Source: Spirochaetaceae bacterium
GTDB lineage: Bacteria; Spirochaetota; Spirochaetia; SZUA-6; Bin103
Assembly (NCBI GenBank): GCA_028820215.1
Contig: JAPPKD010000041.1
Location: 1-19,925, forward strand
Length of the DNA stretch: 19,925 nt
Reading direction: 5' to 3'
Part shown: piece after piece, positions 13,324-19,925 of the stretch
Layout: every line of letters starts with the position of its first letter
Numbering within the stretch: the first letter of the stretch is position 1
Made by a program: the position numbers and the translations under genes
Notes under the pieces: generated by a model
What the model was told of the DNA's origin: nothing
The model's input: only the letters and a program-made list of their open reading frames with translations
Database searches by the model: none

Positions 13324-14970
13324 TCAGACGGTATCGGCAGCTCCGGCGAAGCCGGGGCCGCCGGCGGCGACGTAGCCCGAGCTCTCGCCCCGGAGGCTTC
13401 CGGACACCCAGAAGGCGTACAGTCCTCCCCGGCGGAGGTGGAACCGAAAGCGAACCGGCCGGCCGGCGAGCCACGCCAGGCTCGTGTCGGCCCGCCACGC
13501 CATCCGGTGTCGGGTCGAGTCGCCGGCCAGCGGCACGCAGTCGGCGGCCGAGTGTCCGGGCACGACCTCGCCCCTCTCGTCCAGAACCTCAACCCGCAGC
13601 TCCCCGTCCGCGCAGGCGGCGTTGACGAACAGGTGAGCGCCGCTGAACGAGAGCGGACGGGTGACGAGCGAACCCGGCTCGTCGCCGGCGGCCATCGCCG
13701 CGAAGCCGTCGCGGCGCAGCGCGGCCAGCCCCGTGCTGGCGCCGGCGTACATGCGGTACCGGTTGATGCCGCGGTCGCCCGCCTGCCCGGCTCCGAGGGT
13801 CGGCGAATCGCCGGAGAAGCCCGCGAAGTAGAAGCGCAGCTCGTCGCCGACCACCACGCAGAGACCGCCCGCGGCGTGCAGGTAGGCGCGGTTCCAGTCC
13901 CCGATTCGGCGTGACGAGGCCAGGAACGGGGTGTGGTCCGGCCGGCTGAAATGGAACCCGTCGCGGCTGTAGCCCAGCTCCAGGTCCATCAGCTTGGGCA
14001 CGCCCTCCTCCCTGCAGATGTCGTTCTCGGGTCCGCGGAAGATGGCGAAGAGGCCGATCAGAAGACTCTCGTACGGGGTCACGTTCACGTCGTAGAGAGC
14101 CACGGGGTGGTCGGGCCGCGTGGGATCCGGCAGGTCGGCGCGGTCCGCCCGCTGCCACAGGACCTCGTCGCGATCGCGATTCCAGACCGCTCCGTCAAGG
14201 AAGTCGTCGGACTCGGTGTAGGCGCGCATGCGGTGGTAGTACGTGCGCCCGTCGGCGTCGATCGCCTCGTAGCCGCGGCGCACGCTCATGCACCACTTCC
14301 CGCGAAACGGATTGTGGAAGAACGAGGTGTTGTCGCCGACGTGCGTGGTGACCACCGGTCTCGACCAGTGAATGCCGTCCGGCGAAGTCTGCAGCCACCC
14401 TTCCTCGCCGAGGTCCACCCGGTCCTCACCGTTGCGATAGAACTGGAACATCTTGTAGCGCTGCCCCGGATCGGCGGCGTGCAGATCCAGCCAGACGGCA
14501 CAGCCGTCCCGCTCGTAGGTCGGGCTGGTGGGCCAGACCAGGTTGGTGCCGGGCTCCACGTCCAGCTCCGGGCGCTCCCACTCGAATCCGTTGGCGCTCG
14601 TCGCCAGGGCGGGCGTCGACATCCAGCCCGACAGGTACCACAGCTTGTACAGCCGGTCGGCGGGGTCGTACCACAGGCCGTCGTTGAAGGGGGCCGCCGT
14701 CGGACACTGTCCGCCGTCCAGCTCGTGCGGCGTCGCCGGCACCAGGACCGGGCTGCTCGGGTGAACCTGGGGCCGGCCGAACCGGCGCTTCAGCGTCGTC
14801 TCCGAGATCAGGAAATCATCGACCAAGAGCTGGCGCCCCAGGTCGATCGGGATCACCTCGGGCGGGTGCTCAAGATAGGGAACCGGCAGCGGATCCCGCG
14901 AGCTCGGATCGACATGGCGCGGTGGCCACGGCTGCGGCAGGGCGATGCCGTTGTAGAGCGTCTCGTTCAT
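13324..14970 (-). CDS. Predicted beta-propeller glycosidase-like protein (GH32/GH43-related)
   Basis: A 548-residue protein, first gene of the operon with two PhyH genes. It opens with [16 protein letters not shown] (8-23) and [12 protein letters not shown] (44-55), and has propeller-type strands such as [19 protein letters not shown] (98-116), [15 protein letters not shown] (122-136), [12 protein letters not shown] (193-204) and [13 protein letters not shown] (about 333-345). Proteins with this opening and the repeated S-x-DG-x-x-W-x-RP blades are usually annotated as hypothetical or as glycosyl hydrolase-like in planctomycetes and related bacteria; this is recollection. A C-terminal beta-sandwich of about 110 residues ([31 protein letters not shown]) resembles the carbohydrate-binding cap in GH32 proteins. 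I see no signal peptide and no unambiguous catalytic triad, so the substrate and even the activity are open. No clear ribosome site precedes the ATG. Confidence 0.65.
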   Translation of the reverse strand: MNETLYNGIALPQPWPPRHVDPSSRDPLPVPYLEHPPEVIPIDLGRQLLVDDFLISETTLKRRFGRPQVHPSSPVLVPATPHELDGGQCPTAAPFNDGLWYDPADRLYKLWYLSGWMSTPALATSANGFEWERPELDVEPGTNLVWPTSPTYERDGCAVWLDLHAADPGQRYKMFQFYRNGEDRVDLGEEGWLQTSPDGIHWSRPVVTTHVGDNTSFFHNPFRGKWCMSVRRGYEAIDADGRTYYHRMRAYTESDDFLDGAVWNRDRDEVLWQRADRADLPDPTRPDHPVALYDVNVTPYESLLIGLFAIFRGPENDICREEGVPKLMDLELGYSRDGFHFSRPDHTPFLASSRRIGDWNRAYLHAAGGLCVVVGDELRFYFAGFSGDSPTLGAGQAGDRGINRYRMYAGASTGLAALRRDGFAAMAAGDEPGSLVTRPLSFSGAHLFVNAACADGELRVEVLDERGEVVPGHSAADCVPLAGDSTRHRMAWRADTSLAWLAGRPVRFRFHLRRGGLYAFWVSGSLRGESSGYVAAGGPGFAGAADTV

Positions 14971-14981
14971 AGTCGGGAAAG

Positions 14982-14991
14982 CGGAATTCCG
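14982..14991. promoter_or_regulatory. Palindrome in divergent promoter region
   Basis: CGGAATTCCG is a perfect ten-base palindrome in the 54-base gap between the divergent glycosidase and xylitol dehydrogenase genes. It is well placed as an operator controlling both directions. TTATCC at about 14995-15000 could be a weak -10 box for the + strand gene. The regulator is not in the window. Confidence 0.35.
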
Positions 14992-15012
14992 ATGTTATCC
15001 TTGCACGCGAAC

Positions 15013-15020
15013 GGAGGAGG
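15013..15020 (+). promoter_or_regulatory. Ribosome binding site of xylitol dehydrogenase gene
   Basis: GGAGGAGG lies four bases ahead of the ATG at 15025 and decides this start over the very long upstream open frame, which is a shadow of the glycosidase gene. Confidence 0.65.
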
Positions 15021-15024
15021 GCGT

Positions 15025-16065
15025 ATGCAAGCGCTGGTGCTGGAACGGAAACAGCAACTCGCCCTGCGCGAGATTGATCTGGATGAGCCGCTGGCGGCCG
15101 ACGACGTGCGCATCGCCATCGATACCGTCGGGATCTGCGGCAGCGACGTGCACTACTACCAGCACGGGCGGATCGGGCCGTTCGTCGTGGACGCGCCGAT
15201 GGTGCTCGGGCACGAGGCCGCCGGCGTCGTCGTCGAAGTGGGCACCGCGGTGCGCCACCTGCAGGCCGGCGACCGCGTGACCATGGAGCCGGGCATCCCC
15301 GACCCCACGAGCAGGGCGTCCCGCCTGGGCATCTACAACCTCGACCCCGCGGTGCGCTTCTGGGCGACGCCGCCCGTGCACGGCGTGCTCCGACCGACGG
15401 TCGTTCACCCGGCGGCGTTCACCTTCCGGATTCCCGACAACGTCGGCTTCGGCGAGGCGGCGATGGTCGAGCCGCTGGCGGTCGGCATGCACGCCGCCAA
15501 CAAGGCCCGCATCCAGCCGGGCGACGTCGCGGTGGTGATCGGCGCCGGGCCGATCGGCATGGTCACGGCGCTGGCGGCGCTGGCCGGCGGGTGCAGCCGC
15601 ATCGTGATCGCCGACCCCGTGCAGCCCAAGCGGGAGCTGGCCGCCTCGCTCGGTTCGGTGACGACCGTCGACCCCGCGCAGGAGGATCTGGCGGAGGTGA
15701 CCGCCGGCCTCACCGACGGCTGGGGCGCCGACATCGTGTTCGAGTGCTCGGGCAGCCCGGCGGCGGCCGCGGGCATGCTCGAACCGCTGGCTCCGGGCGG
15801 CCGGGTGGTCCTAATCGGCATGCCGGGAGAGCCGGTCGCCTTCGACGTGGTGGCGGCCCAGGTCAAGGAGGCGCGCATCGAGACCGTCTTCCGCTACGCC
15901 CACGTCTACCCGCGCGCGCTGGCGCTGATGGCAAGCGGCCGCATCGACGTGAAGCCCCTGATCACCGACACCTTCGCCTTCGGCGAGAGCGTGCGTGCGT
16001 TCGACTACGCGTGCGCCATGCCGCCGACCAGCGTCAAGGTCCAGATCGACCTGGACGCGGGATGA
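15025..16065 (+). CDS. Xylitol dehydrogenase (D-xylulose reductase), zinc MDR family
   Basis: A 346-residue medium-chain dehydrogenase that interconverts xylitol and D-xylulose with NAD+, EC 1.1.1.9. The catalytic zinc ligands are C38 in GICGSD, H63-E64 in GHE, and E149 in MVEP. The nucleotide fold reads VIGAGPIG (171-178), followed by an acidic residue in IADP (195-198) that favours NAD+ over NADP+. The sorbitol/xylitol dehydrogenase hallmark [17 protein letters not shown] (104-120) is present. The four structural-zinc Cys are replaced by D93, S96, S99 and D107, as known for yeast and rhizobial xylitol dehydrogenases. Assignment to xylitol rather than sorbitol is favoured by this and by the L-xylulose reductase gene directly downstream. 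It is the first gene of a + strand operon. Confidence 0.85.
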   Translation: MQALVLERKQQLALREIDLDEPLAADDVRIAIDTVGICGSDVHYYQHGRIGPFVVDAPMVLGHEAAGVVVEVGTAVRHLQAGDRVTMEPGIPDPTSRASRLGIYNLDPAVRFWATPPVHGVLRPTVVHPAAFTFRIPDNVGFGEAAMVEPLAVGMHAANKARIQPGDVAVVIGAGPIGMVTALAALAGGCSRIVIADPVQPKRELAASLGSVTTVDPAQEDLAEVTAGLTDGWGADIVFECSGSPAAAAGMLEPLAPGGRVVLIGMPGEPVAFDVVAAQVKEARIETVFRYAHVYPRALALMASGRIDVKPLITDTFAFGESVRAFDYACAMPPTSVKVQIDLDAG

Positions 16066-16085
16066 CGGCCGGGAAGATGGGCGCC

Positions 16086-16814
16086 ATGGAGATCGACTTC
16101 CGCGGCAAGCGCGCGCTGGTGACCGGCGCAGGCAAGGGAATCGGGCGGGAGATCGCCGCGCTGCTCGGCGAGCTCGGGGCGCAGGTCACGGCGCTCAGCC
16201 GCACCGCGGAGGACCTGGAAACCCTGCACGCAGAGACGGGCTGCAGCACGATCCTCGCCGACCTGAGCGATGCGCGGGAGGCCCGGCGGGCCGCCGAACA
16301 GGCCGGGGATGCCGATCTGCTGGTCAACAACGCCGGCATCTCCATTCCGCAGCCGTTCCTGGAGACGACCGCCGACGCCTTCGATGCGACGATGGCGGTC
16401 AACGTCCGCGCCGTCCTGATCGTCACCCAGGTGATCGCCCGCGGCATGATCGCGCGCGGCGGTGGGGCGATCGTCAACCTGTCGAGCCAGGCGTCGATGC
16501 GCGGGCTGGCCGATCACGCGTCCTACGGCGCCTCCAAGGGCGCCCTGGACCAGCTCACCCGCGTGATGGCGCTGGAACTGGGACCGCACGACATCCGGGT
16601 CAACGCCGTCAATCCCACCGTCACGCTGACGCCGATGGCGGACCTGGCGTGGAGCGACCCGGCCAGGCGGGAGCCGATGATGGCCCGCATTCCGCGCGGC
16701 CGGTTCGCGCGGCCGCTGGACGTGGCGCACGCGGTGGCCTGGCTGCTCAGCGACCTGGCCGACATGGTGCACGGGGCCGTCGTTCCCGTGGACGGTGGAT
16801 TCACGGCCGTCTGA
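16086..16814 (+). CDS. L-xylulose reductase-like SDR (DCXR family)
   Basis: A 242-residue short-chain dehydrogenase very close in pattern to animal dicarbonyl/L-xylulose reductase, which reduces L-xylulose to xylitol with NADPH. The cofactor motif TGAGKGIG is at 13-20, NNAG at 81-84, and the catalytic S134, Y147 and K151 are in NLSSQAS and SYGASKG. SRT at 38-40 after the second strand fits NADP(H) binding. ALELGPHDIRVNAVNPTV (163-180) and the WSDP and RIPRGRFA segments match DCXR nearly throughout. I chose the ATG at 16086 because animal DCXR also begins a few residues before the cofactor motif. ATGs at 16077 and 16062 are possible; the latter overlaps the previous stop as ATGA. Together with the upstream dehydrogenase it would move L-xylulose through xylitol to D-xylulose. 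Confidence 0.83.
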   Translation: MEIDFRGKRALVTGAGKGIGREIAALLGELGAQVTALSRTAEDLETLHAETGCSTILADLSDAREARRAAEQAGDADLLVNNAGISIPQPFLETTADAFDATMAVNVRAVLIVTQVIARGMIARGGGAIVNLSSQASMRGLADHASYGASKGALDQLTRVMALELGPHDIRVNAVNPTVTLTPMADLAWSDPARREPMMARIPRGRFARPLDVAHAVAWLLSDLADMVHGAVVPVDGGFTAV

Positions 16815-16872
16815 GCCGGGCACCGGCTTGCGCGTCGTTGACAGCCCGGCACATGCGGACCATGGTGTGCCG

Positions 16873-17946
16873 ATGGCTGATACCGTTCAGGCTCGGGCGC
16901 CGGAAGAAGTAAACGCTCGCGTCGACGACGGCGCGGCGACGCGGGACTCCAGAGGCGAATGGGTGCCCAGGGTGCTGCAGGCCGGCCAGCCTTTCGTCTG
17001 GCCGCCACAGCCTGCGAAGCTGCTGCGCTTCCTGATCGGGTTTCCGGGATTCCTGTGGCCGTTCGGCGCGGCCTTCTATTACGGGCTCGCCTGGGTCACC
17101 TGGCGGTTCCTGCAGCCGGGCGCGCACGACCTGACGACCTTCACGCAGTTGCGCGCCGACTGGATCCTGCCGATGTACGCGCGCAACGTGGCGATGCTGA
17201 TAGTGCTCGCCGGCGTCTGGCACGTGGTGCTCTACTGGCGGCGCACGCAGGACACCCGCTTCAAATACAACAAGCGCTGGCCGAGCACGAAGAGCAAGGC
17301 GTTCCTGTTCAACAACCAGACGTGGGACAACATGTTCTGGAGCATCGCCAGCGGCGCGACCATCTGGACGCTGTACGAGGTGCTGTTGCTGTGGGCGTAC
17401 GGCCACGGCGTGTTGCCGTTCGCCGCTCTGCGCGCCAATCCCGTGTGGCACTTCGCGTTCTTCCTGGTGCTGCCCTTCTGGCAGGACTTTCACTTCTACG
17501 TCGTCCACCGCATCACGCACTGGAAGCCGCTCTACAAGGCCGCGCACTACCTGCACCATCGCAACACCAACGTCGGCCCCTGGTCGGGGCTGTCCATGCA
17601 CCCGATCGAGCATCTGCTCTACTTCACGCGCTGGATCATCCTGCTGGTGGTTCCGTCCCACCCGATCCACATGCTGTACCTGATGCAGCGTCCCGCCATC
17701 GGTCCGGCCGTGGGACACGCCGGCTTCGACCAGCTCGTGCTCAAGAAGGACTCGGACACGCGGATCTCGATCGACAACTACTTCCACTACCTGCACCATC
17801 GCCACTTCGAGTGCAACTACGGCACCACGGGCATCCCGTTCGACCGGTGGTTCGGCTCGTTCCACGACGGCACGCCGGAGTCCTACGAACGCATGCGCCG
17901 CAAGCGCCGGCTGCCGCCCGACGGCGCGACCTCCGGCGGCCGGTAG
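16873..17946 (+). CDS. Sterol desaturase/fatty acid hydroxylase family membrane protein
   Basis: A 357-residue integral membrane di-iron protein of the superfamily that hydroxylates or desaturates sterols, carotenoids and fatty acids. The eight-His signature is there: HRITH (212-216), HYLHH (225-229), HPIEH (243-247) and a second HYLHH (305-309). Hydrophobic segments lie at about 50-78, 103-122, 153-175, 192-204 and 250-275. The family is found in bacteria and eukaryotes; substrate and regiochemistry cannot be told. The ATG at 16873 is chosen over the GTG at 16795, which would place the start inside the preceding gene. The ribosome site is weak. It lies about 58 bases after the L-xylulose reductase gene and may be read from the same message, although a link to sugar metabolism is not obvious. 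Confidence 0.86.
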   Translation: MADTVQARAPEEVNARVDDGAATRDSRGEWVPRVLQAGQPFVWPPQPAKLLRFLIGFPGFLWPFGAAFYYGLAWVTWRFLQPGAHDLTTFTQLRADWILPMYARNVAMLIVLAGVWHVVLYWRRTQDTRFKYNKRWPSTKSKAFLFNNQTWDNMFWSIASGATIWTLYEVLLLWAYGHGVLPFAALRANPVWHFAFFLVLPFWQDFHFYVVHRITHWKPLYKAAHYLHHRNTNVGPWSGLSMHPIEHLLYFTRWIILLVVPSHPIHMLYLMQRPAIGPAVGHAGFDQLVLKKDSDTRISIDNYFHYLHHRHFECNYGTTGIPFDRWFGSFHDGTPESYERMRRKRRLPPDGATSGGR

Positions 17947-17967
17947 AAAGAGGTTCCGCCGGCGCGG

Positions 17968-18015
17968 TCAGCGGAGGTCGCGGAGAAAGGCGCCGAACGC
18001 TTCGAGGTCGCTCAC
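17968..18015 (-). other. Tiny ORF or remnant behind the PfkB gene
   Basis: A GTG at 18015 overlaps the PfkB stop as GTGA and opens a 15-codon frame, MSDLEAFGAFLRDLR, then TGA. It looks like an ordinary protein end or start fragment. It could be the relic of a further gene in the operon, a translational-coupling accident, or nothing. No supporting ribosome site. Confidence 0.2.
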
Positions 18016-19064
18016 CACTGAATCTGCCGACGCGCCAGCTCGCGTATTTCGCCGGGCGAGGCGGTGCCGGTGCGGTGCAGTTTGGTGACGGTGACGCCGG
18101 CAGCCAGTCCCGCGAACGCCGCTGCCACACCCGGTTCACGGCCGGCCGCCAGAGCGGCGGTAAGGCCGGCCAGGAACGCGTCGCCCGCGCCGACCGGGTC
18201 CACGTCGGTCGGCACACTCGGCGCCGCCAGCTCGATCACCCCGCCGGCGGCGCAGGCCAGGCAGCCACGGGCCCCGCGGGTCACGAACACCGGCGTCCCC
18301 CAGCGCCGGAACAGCTCGCACGCGGCCGCGGCAGCGGGCCGGGCCGGGCCGCCTGAGGAGCGCGCGCCTCCCGCCACGGCCGCGGCCTCGGCTTCGTTGA
18401 GTTTCCGGACGGTGCCCGCGAAAGCATCCGCGAAGTGCCGGCTGTCGGCGACCCACGGCGTCTTCGGGTGCCGGCGGATCAGATCCTGCAGGCAGCGGCG
18501 CAGGCACTCGGTGTGTACGCCGTTCCGCACCTGCTGGTTGATGACCACGGCATCGACCCGCCCGTCCGCGAGCGCGCCCGCGAGCCGCGCGACCAGATGG
18601 TCGGCGGTCTTCGGCCGCAGCCGGTTGGAGGTGCCGTAGTCGATACGGTTGGACTCGCGCTGCTCCCCTCCACCCGCTTCGAACACCTTGGTGTAGGTGC
18701 AGGTGTCCCACTCAGCGCCCTGGATCAGCAGGCCGCCAGCGTCGATCCCGCTACGCCGCAGGATGCGCGCCATCTCCGCCCCGAACGGATCATCGCCGAT
18801 CACGCCGAAGGCGCACACTTCCGCGCAGCCGAGCGCGGCAAGATTGGCCGCCACGTTGCCGGCGCCGCCGAGCGAGTAGCGCTGCTCGGCGACCGGGCGG
18901 GTCGGCAGGCCGGTTTCGACGGACACCTCGGCGGCGGCCGGATCGAGCACCAGATAGACGTCGAGGCAGAAGTCGCCGATCACCGCCACGCGCAGGGGAC
19001 GGATGTCGTACAGGAGGCCATCGACGTCGGCGGGGCCGATCGGCCACGGGGACTCGTGCCGCAT
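18012..19064 (-). CDS. PfkB/ribokinase-family sugar kinase (HldE N-domain-like)
   Basis: A 350-residue kinase of the PfkB family. VAVIGDFCLDVY (26-37) opens the Rossmann-like core, GGAGNVAANLAALG (66-79) is the sugar-binding signature, and DPVGAGDAFLAG (289-300) holds the anion hole and the catalytic base D295. The DFCLDVY and GGAGNVAANLA pattern resembles the first domain of HldE/RfaE, which phosphorylates heptose 7-phosphate for lipopolysaccharide, but NRIDYGTSN (139-147) and the missing adenylyltransferase domain argue against a simple orthologue. Other PfkB substrates such as ribose, fructose or KDG are possible; with a PL22-like lyase in the window, KDG is worth considering. No sequence feature settles this. 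No good ribosome site precedes the ATG at 19064. It stands alone on the - strand between the convergent desaturase gene and the VapBC pair. Confidence 0.8.
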   Translation of the reverse strand: MRHESPWPIGPADVDGLLYDIRPLRVAVIGDFCLDVYLVLDPAAAEVSVETGLPTRPVAEQRYSLGGAGNVAANLAALGCAEVCAFGVIGDDPFGAEMARILRRSGIDAGGLLIQGAEWDTCTYTKVFEAGGGEQRESNRIDYGTSNRLRPKTADHLVARLAGALADGRVDAVVINQQVRNGVHTECLRRCLQDLIRRHPKTPWVADSRHFADAFAGTVRKLNEAEAAAVAGGARSSGGPARPAAAAACELFRRWGTPVFVTRGARGCLACAAGGVIELAAPSVPTDVDPVGAGDAFLAGLTAALAAGREPGVAAAFAGLAAGVTVTKLHRTGTASPGEIRELARRQIQW

Positions 19065-19120
19065 GGAGGATAGCTAGGCGAGGATCTCCGCAGGTCGGGG
19101 CGCGCTCGTTCGCGCCGTTC

Positions 19121-19570
19121 CTACGGCTGACTCCGGCCTACCGCGCAGGGATTGAAGGTCTTGATCTCCCCGAATCGGGAGAGATCGCGGTCCGCCGTCC
19201 ACAGGAGCGTTACCGCATGGTGGATGCAGATGGCGGCAATTCGTGCATCGTGGACCATACCCCCGACGACCGCACCGTCCACGACCAGCTTCTCGAGTCG
19301 ATCCAGGTAGGACGTCCCCTCGCCGATCGCGGTACAGAGGGGTGACTCCAGCCGTACGCGCATGCTGTTGATGGCCAAGGCAGGCGGTGTGGCCGGCTGG
19401 TAGATCCGCGGATGGGTCACGATCGCCAGGAATTCGTGCACGCACGGCCATGGCACGGCCCATCTCGAATTGCCCTCCGCAAGACCCTTCAGGTGCCGGA
19501 GGGCGGGCTGGTGCCACTCGGAATCCGCTCGATGGGCATACACCAGGATGTTGGTGTCGACTGCGATCAC
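19121..19570 (-). CDS. vapC: PIN-domain ribonuclease toxin (VapC-like)
   Basis: A 149-residue PIN-domain protein. VapC toxins are Mg2+-dependent RNases that cut tRNA or rRNA. The acidic active site is complete: D5 in VDTNIL, E46 in VHEFLAI, D108 in MVHDARIAA and D127 in TADRD. The gene starts at the ATG at 19570, which overlaps the antitoxin stop by four bases as ATGA, so translation is coupled. The length is a little above the family's usual 130 to 140. The YAHRADSEWHQPA stretch (11-23) is common in the TA-type PIN subfamily. The pair lies at the right end of the window, behind the PfkB gene on the same strand. Confidence 0.9.
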   Translation of the reverse strand: MIAVDTNILVYAHRADSEWHQPALRHLKGLAEGNSRWAVPWPCVHEFLAIVTHPRIYQPATPPALAINSMRVRLESPLCTAIGEGTSYLDRLEKLVVDGAVVGGMVHDARIAAICIHHAVTLLWTADRDLSRFGEIKTFNPCAVGRSQP

Positions 19571-19845
19571 TCGCTCGGCCCGCGTGCCGGACCGCCGGGG
19601 CTTCCGGTCTCACCCCCGTAGATCTCGGCCCGTATCTCCGCCCAGGACGCTCCGCGGAACCGGTCGGAGAGTCCGGCGCCGTCGACCACCACCGGGCGGA
19701 TGCAGGCCCTGGACCGATTCGTGTGACGCTCGATGACAAGCTCCAGCCCCTCCTCGGCCAAGTCCTTCAGGGTTGAGCCCTCCCGCGCGGAAAGCTCCTT
19801 CGCCCGGGCAAGAAGATCGTCGGAAATGTCGATCGTGGTCTTCAT
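19567..19845 (-). CDS. vapB: VapB-type antitoxin
   Basis: A 92-residue antitoxin for the PIN-domain toxin. The N-terminal MKTTIDISDDLLARAKELSAR (1-21) is the ribbon-helix-helix strand and first helix seen in VapB proteins, followed by STLKDLAEEGLELVIE (24-39). The middle and tail, with SDRFRGASWAEIRAEIYGG (60-78), are the toxin-binding region; WAEIR is typical. I chose the ATG at 19845 over a GTG one codon upstream at 19848, because MKTTIDI is the usual family start. No good ribosome site is visible. The gene would repress its own promoter as a complex with the toxin. The final 15 residues are Gly/Pro-rich and probably disordered. Confidence 0.88.
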   Translation of the reverse strand: MKTTIDISDDLLARAKELSAREGSTLKDLAEEGLELVIERHTNRSRACIRPVVVDGAGLSDRFRGASWAEIRAEIYGGETGSPGGPARGPSE

Positions 19846-19865
19846 CACGGGTGGACCATATAGCT

Positions 19866-19879
19866 GTATCGATCGTAAC
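19866..19879. promoter_or_regulatory. Possible VapBC operator
   Basis: An imperfect 14-base palindrome centred on CGATCG, with GT and AC at its outer ends, lies about 20 bases ahead of the antitoxin start. The surrounding AT-rich stretch (19857-19882) contrasts with the GC-rich neighbourhood and may hold the promoter. Based on symmetry and position only. Confidence 0.3.
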
Positions 19880-19925
19880 TATTCAGCCGGGGCGGACGGT
19901 TTGAGGCAGGTTGGGATCATGGGGC

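Noticed and set aside
13933..15024. Long N-terminal extension of the xylitol dehydrogenase frame
   Set aside because: The frame is open by chance across the antisense of the glycosidase gene. GGAGGAGG before the ATG at 15025 and normal family length fix the start there.
1..19925. CRISPR arrays, tRNA or rRNA genes
   Set aside because: No regularly spaced repeats, cloverleaf-like segments or rRNA-like blocks were seen in the short intergenic gaps.

Overview
GC-rich bacterial chromosomal DNA, densely packed with no gap above about 110 bases, no rRNA, tRNA, CRISPR array, IS element or phage gene that I could see. Strong GC bias at third codon positions produces long antisense shadow ORFs, which I left out. 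The gene content is many PhyH-type dioxygenases, sugar-acid and fructan/xylan-type glycosidases, and several small toxin-antitoxin (TA) pairs. That mix resembles uncultured marine or sponge-associated and soil lineages (for example Latescibacterota, Poribacteria, or high-GC spirochaete or planctomycete-like MAGs). This taxonomy is inference; there is no phylogenetic marker in the window.

Layout. (1) 103-3350, + strand: an oligogalacturonide-lyase-like PL22 protein, a BrnT/BrnA-like TA pair, and an unrecognised protein that looks like an alpha/alpha-toroid enzyme. (2) 3378-4705: a RelB/RelE-like pair with a palindromic operator candidate, meeting tail-to-tail a two-gene unit with an AbiEii-like nucleotidyltransferase. 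(3) 4718-7358, + strand: an operon of a small five-bladed propeller glycosidase, a GH32 protein and a 50-residue ORF that appears to be an internally deleted PhyH gene. (4) 7377-10665, - strand: an FGGY sugar kinase behind a PhyH-HEAT-repeat fusion. (5) 10707-14970: one PhyH gene on + converging on a - strand operon (propeller glycosidase, PhyH, PhyH). (6) 15025-16814, + strand: xylitol dehydrogenase followed by an L-xylulose reductase (DCXR-like). (7) 16873-17946: a membrane sterol desaturase/fatty acid hydroxylase family protein. (8) 18012-19064, - strand: a PfkB sugar kinase. (9) 19121-19845, - strand: a VapB/VapC pair.

How they may work together. The glycosidases and PL22 protein would release sugars or unsaturated uronates. 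XDH plus L-xylulose reductase would interconvert L-xylulose, xylitol and D-xylulose, and the FGGY kinase could phosphorylate the product into central metabolism. This resembles the eukaryote-type glucuronate-xylulose route. Four intact PhyH oxygenases and one remnant sit among the sugar genes; their substrates cannot be read from sequence. Four TA-type units in 20 kb suggest an accessory, exchange-prone segment. The best candidates for something undescribed are the miniature PhyH remnant, the PhyH-HEAT fusion, and the linked xylitol-shunt/PhyH/glycosidase cluster.
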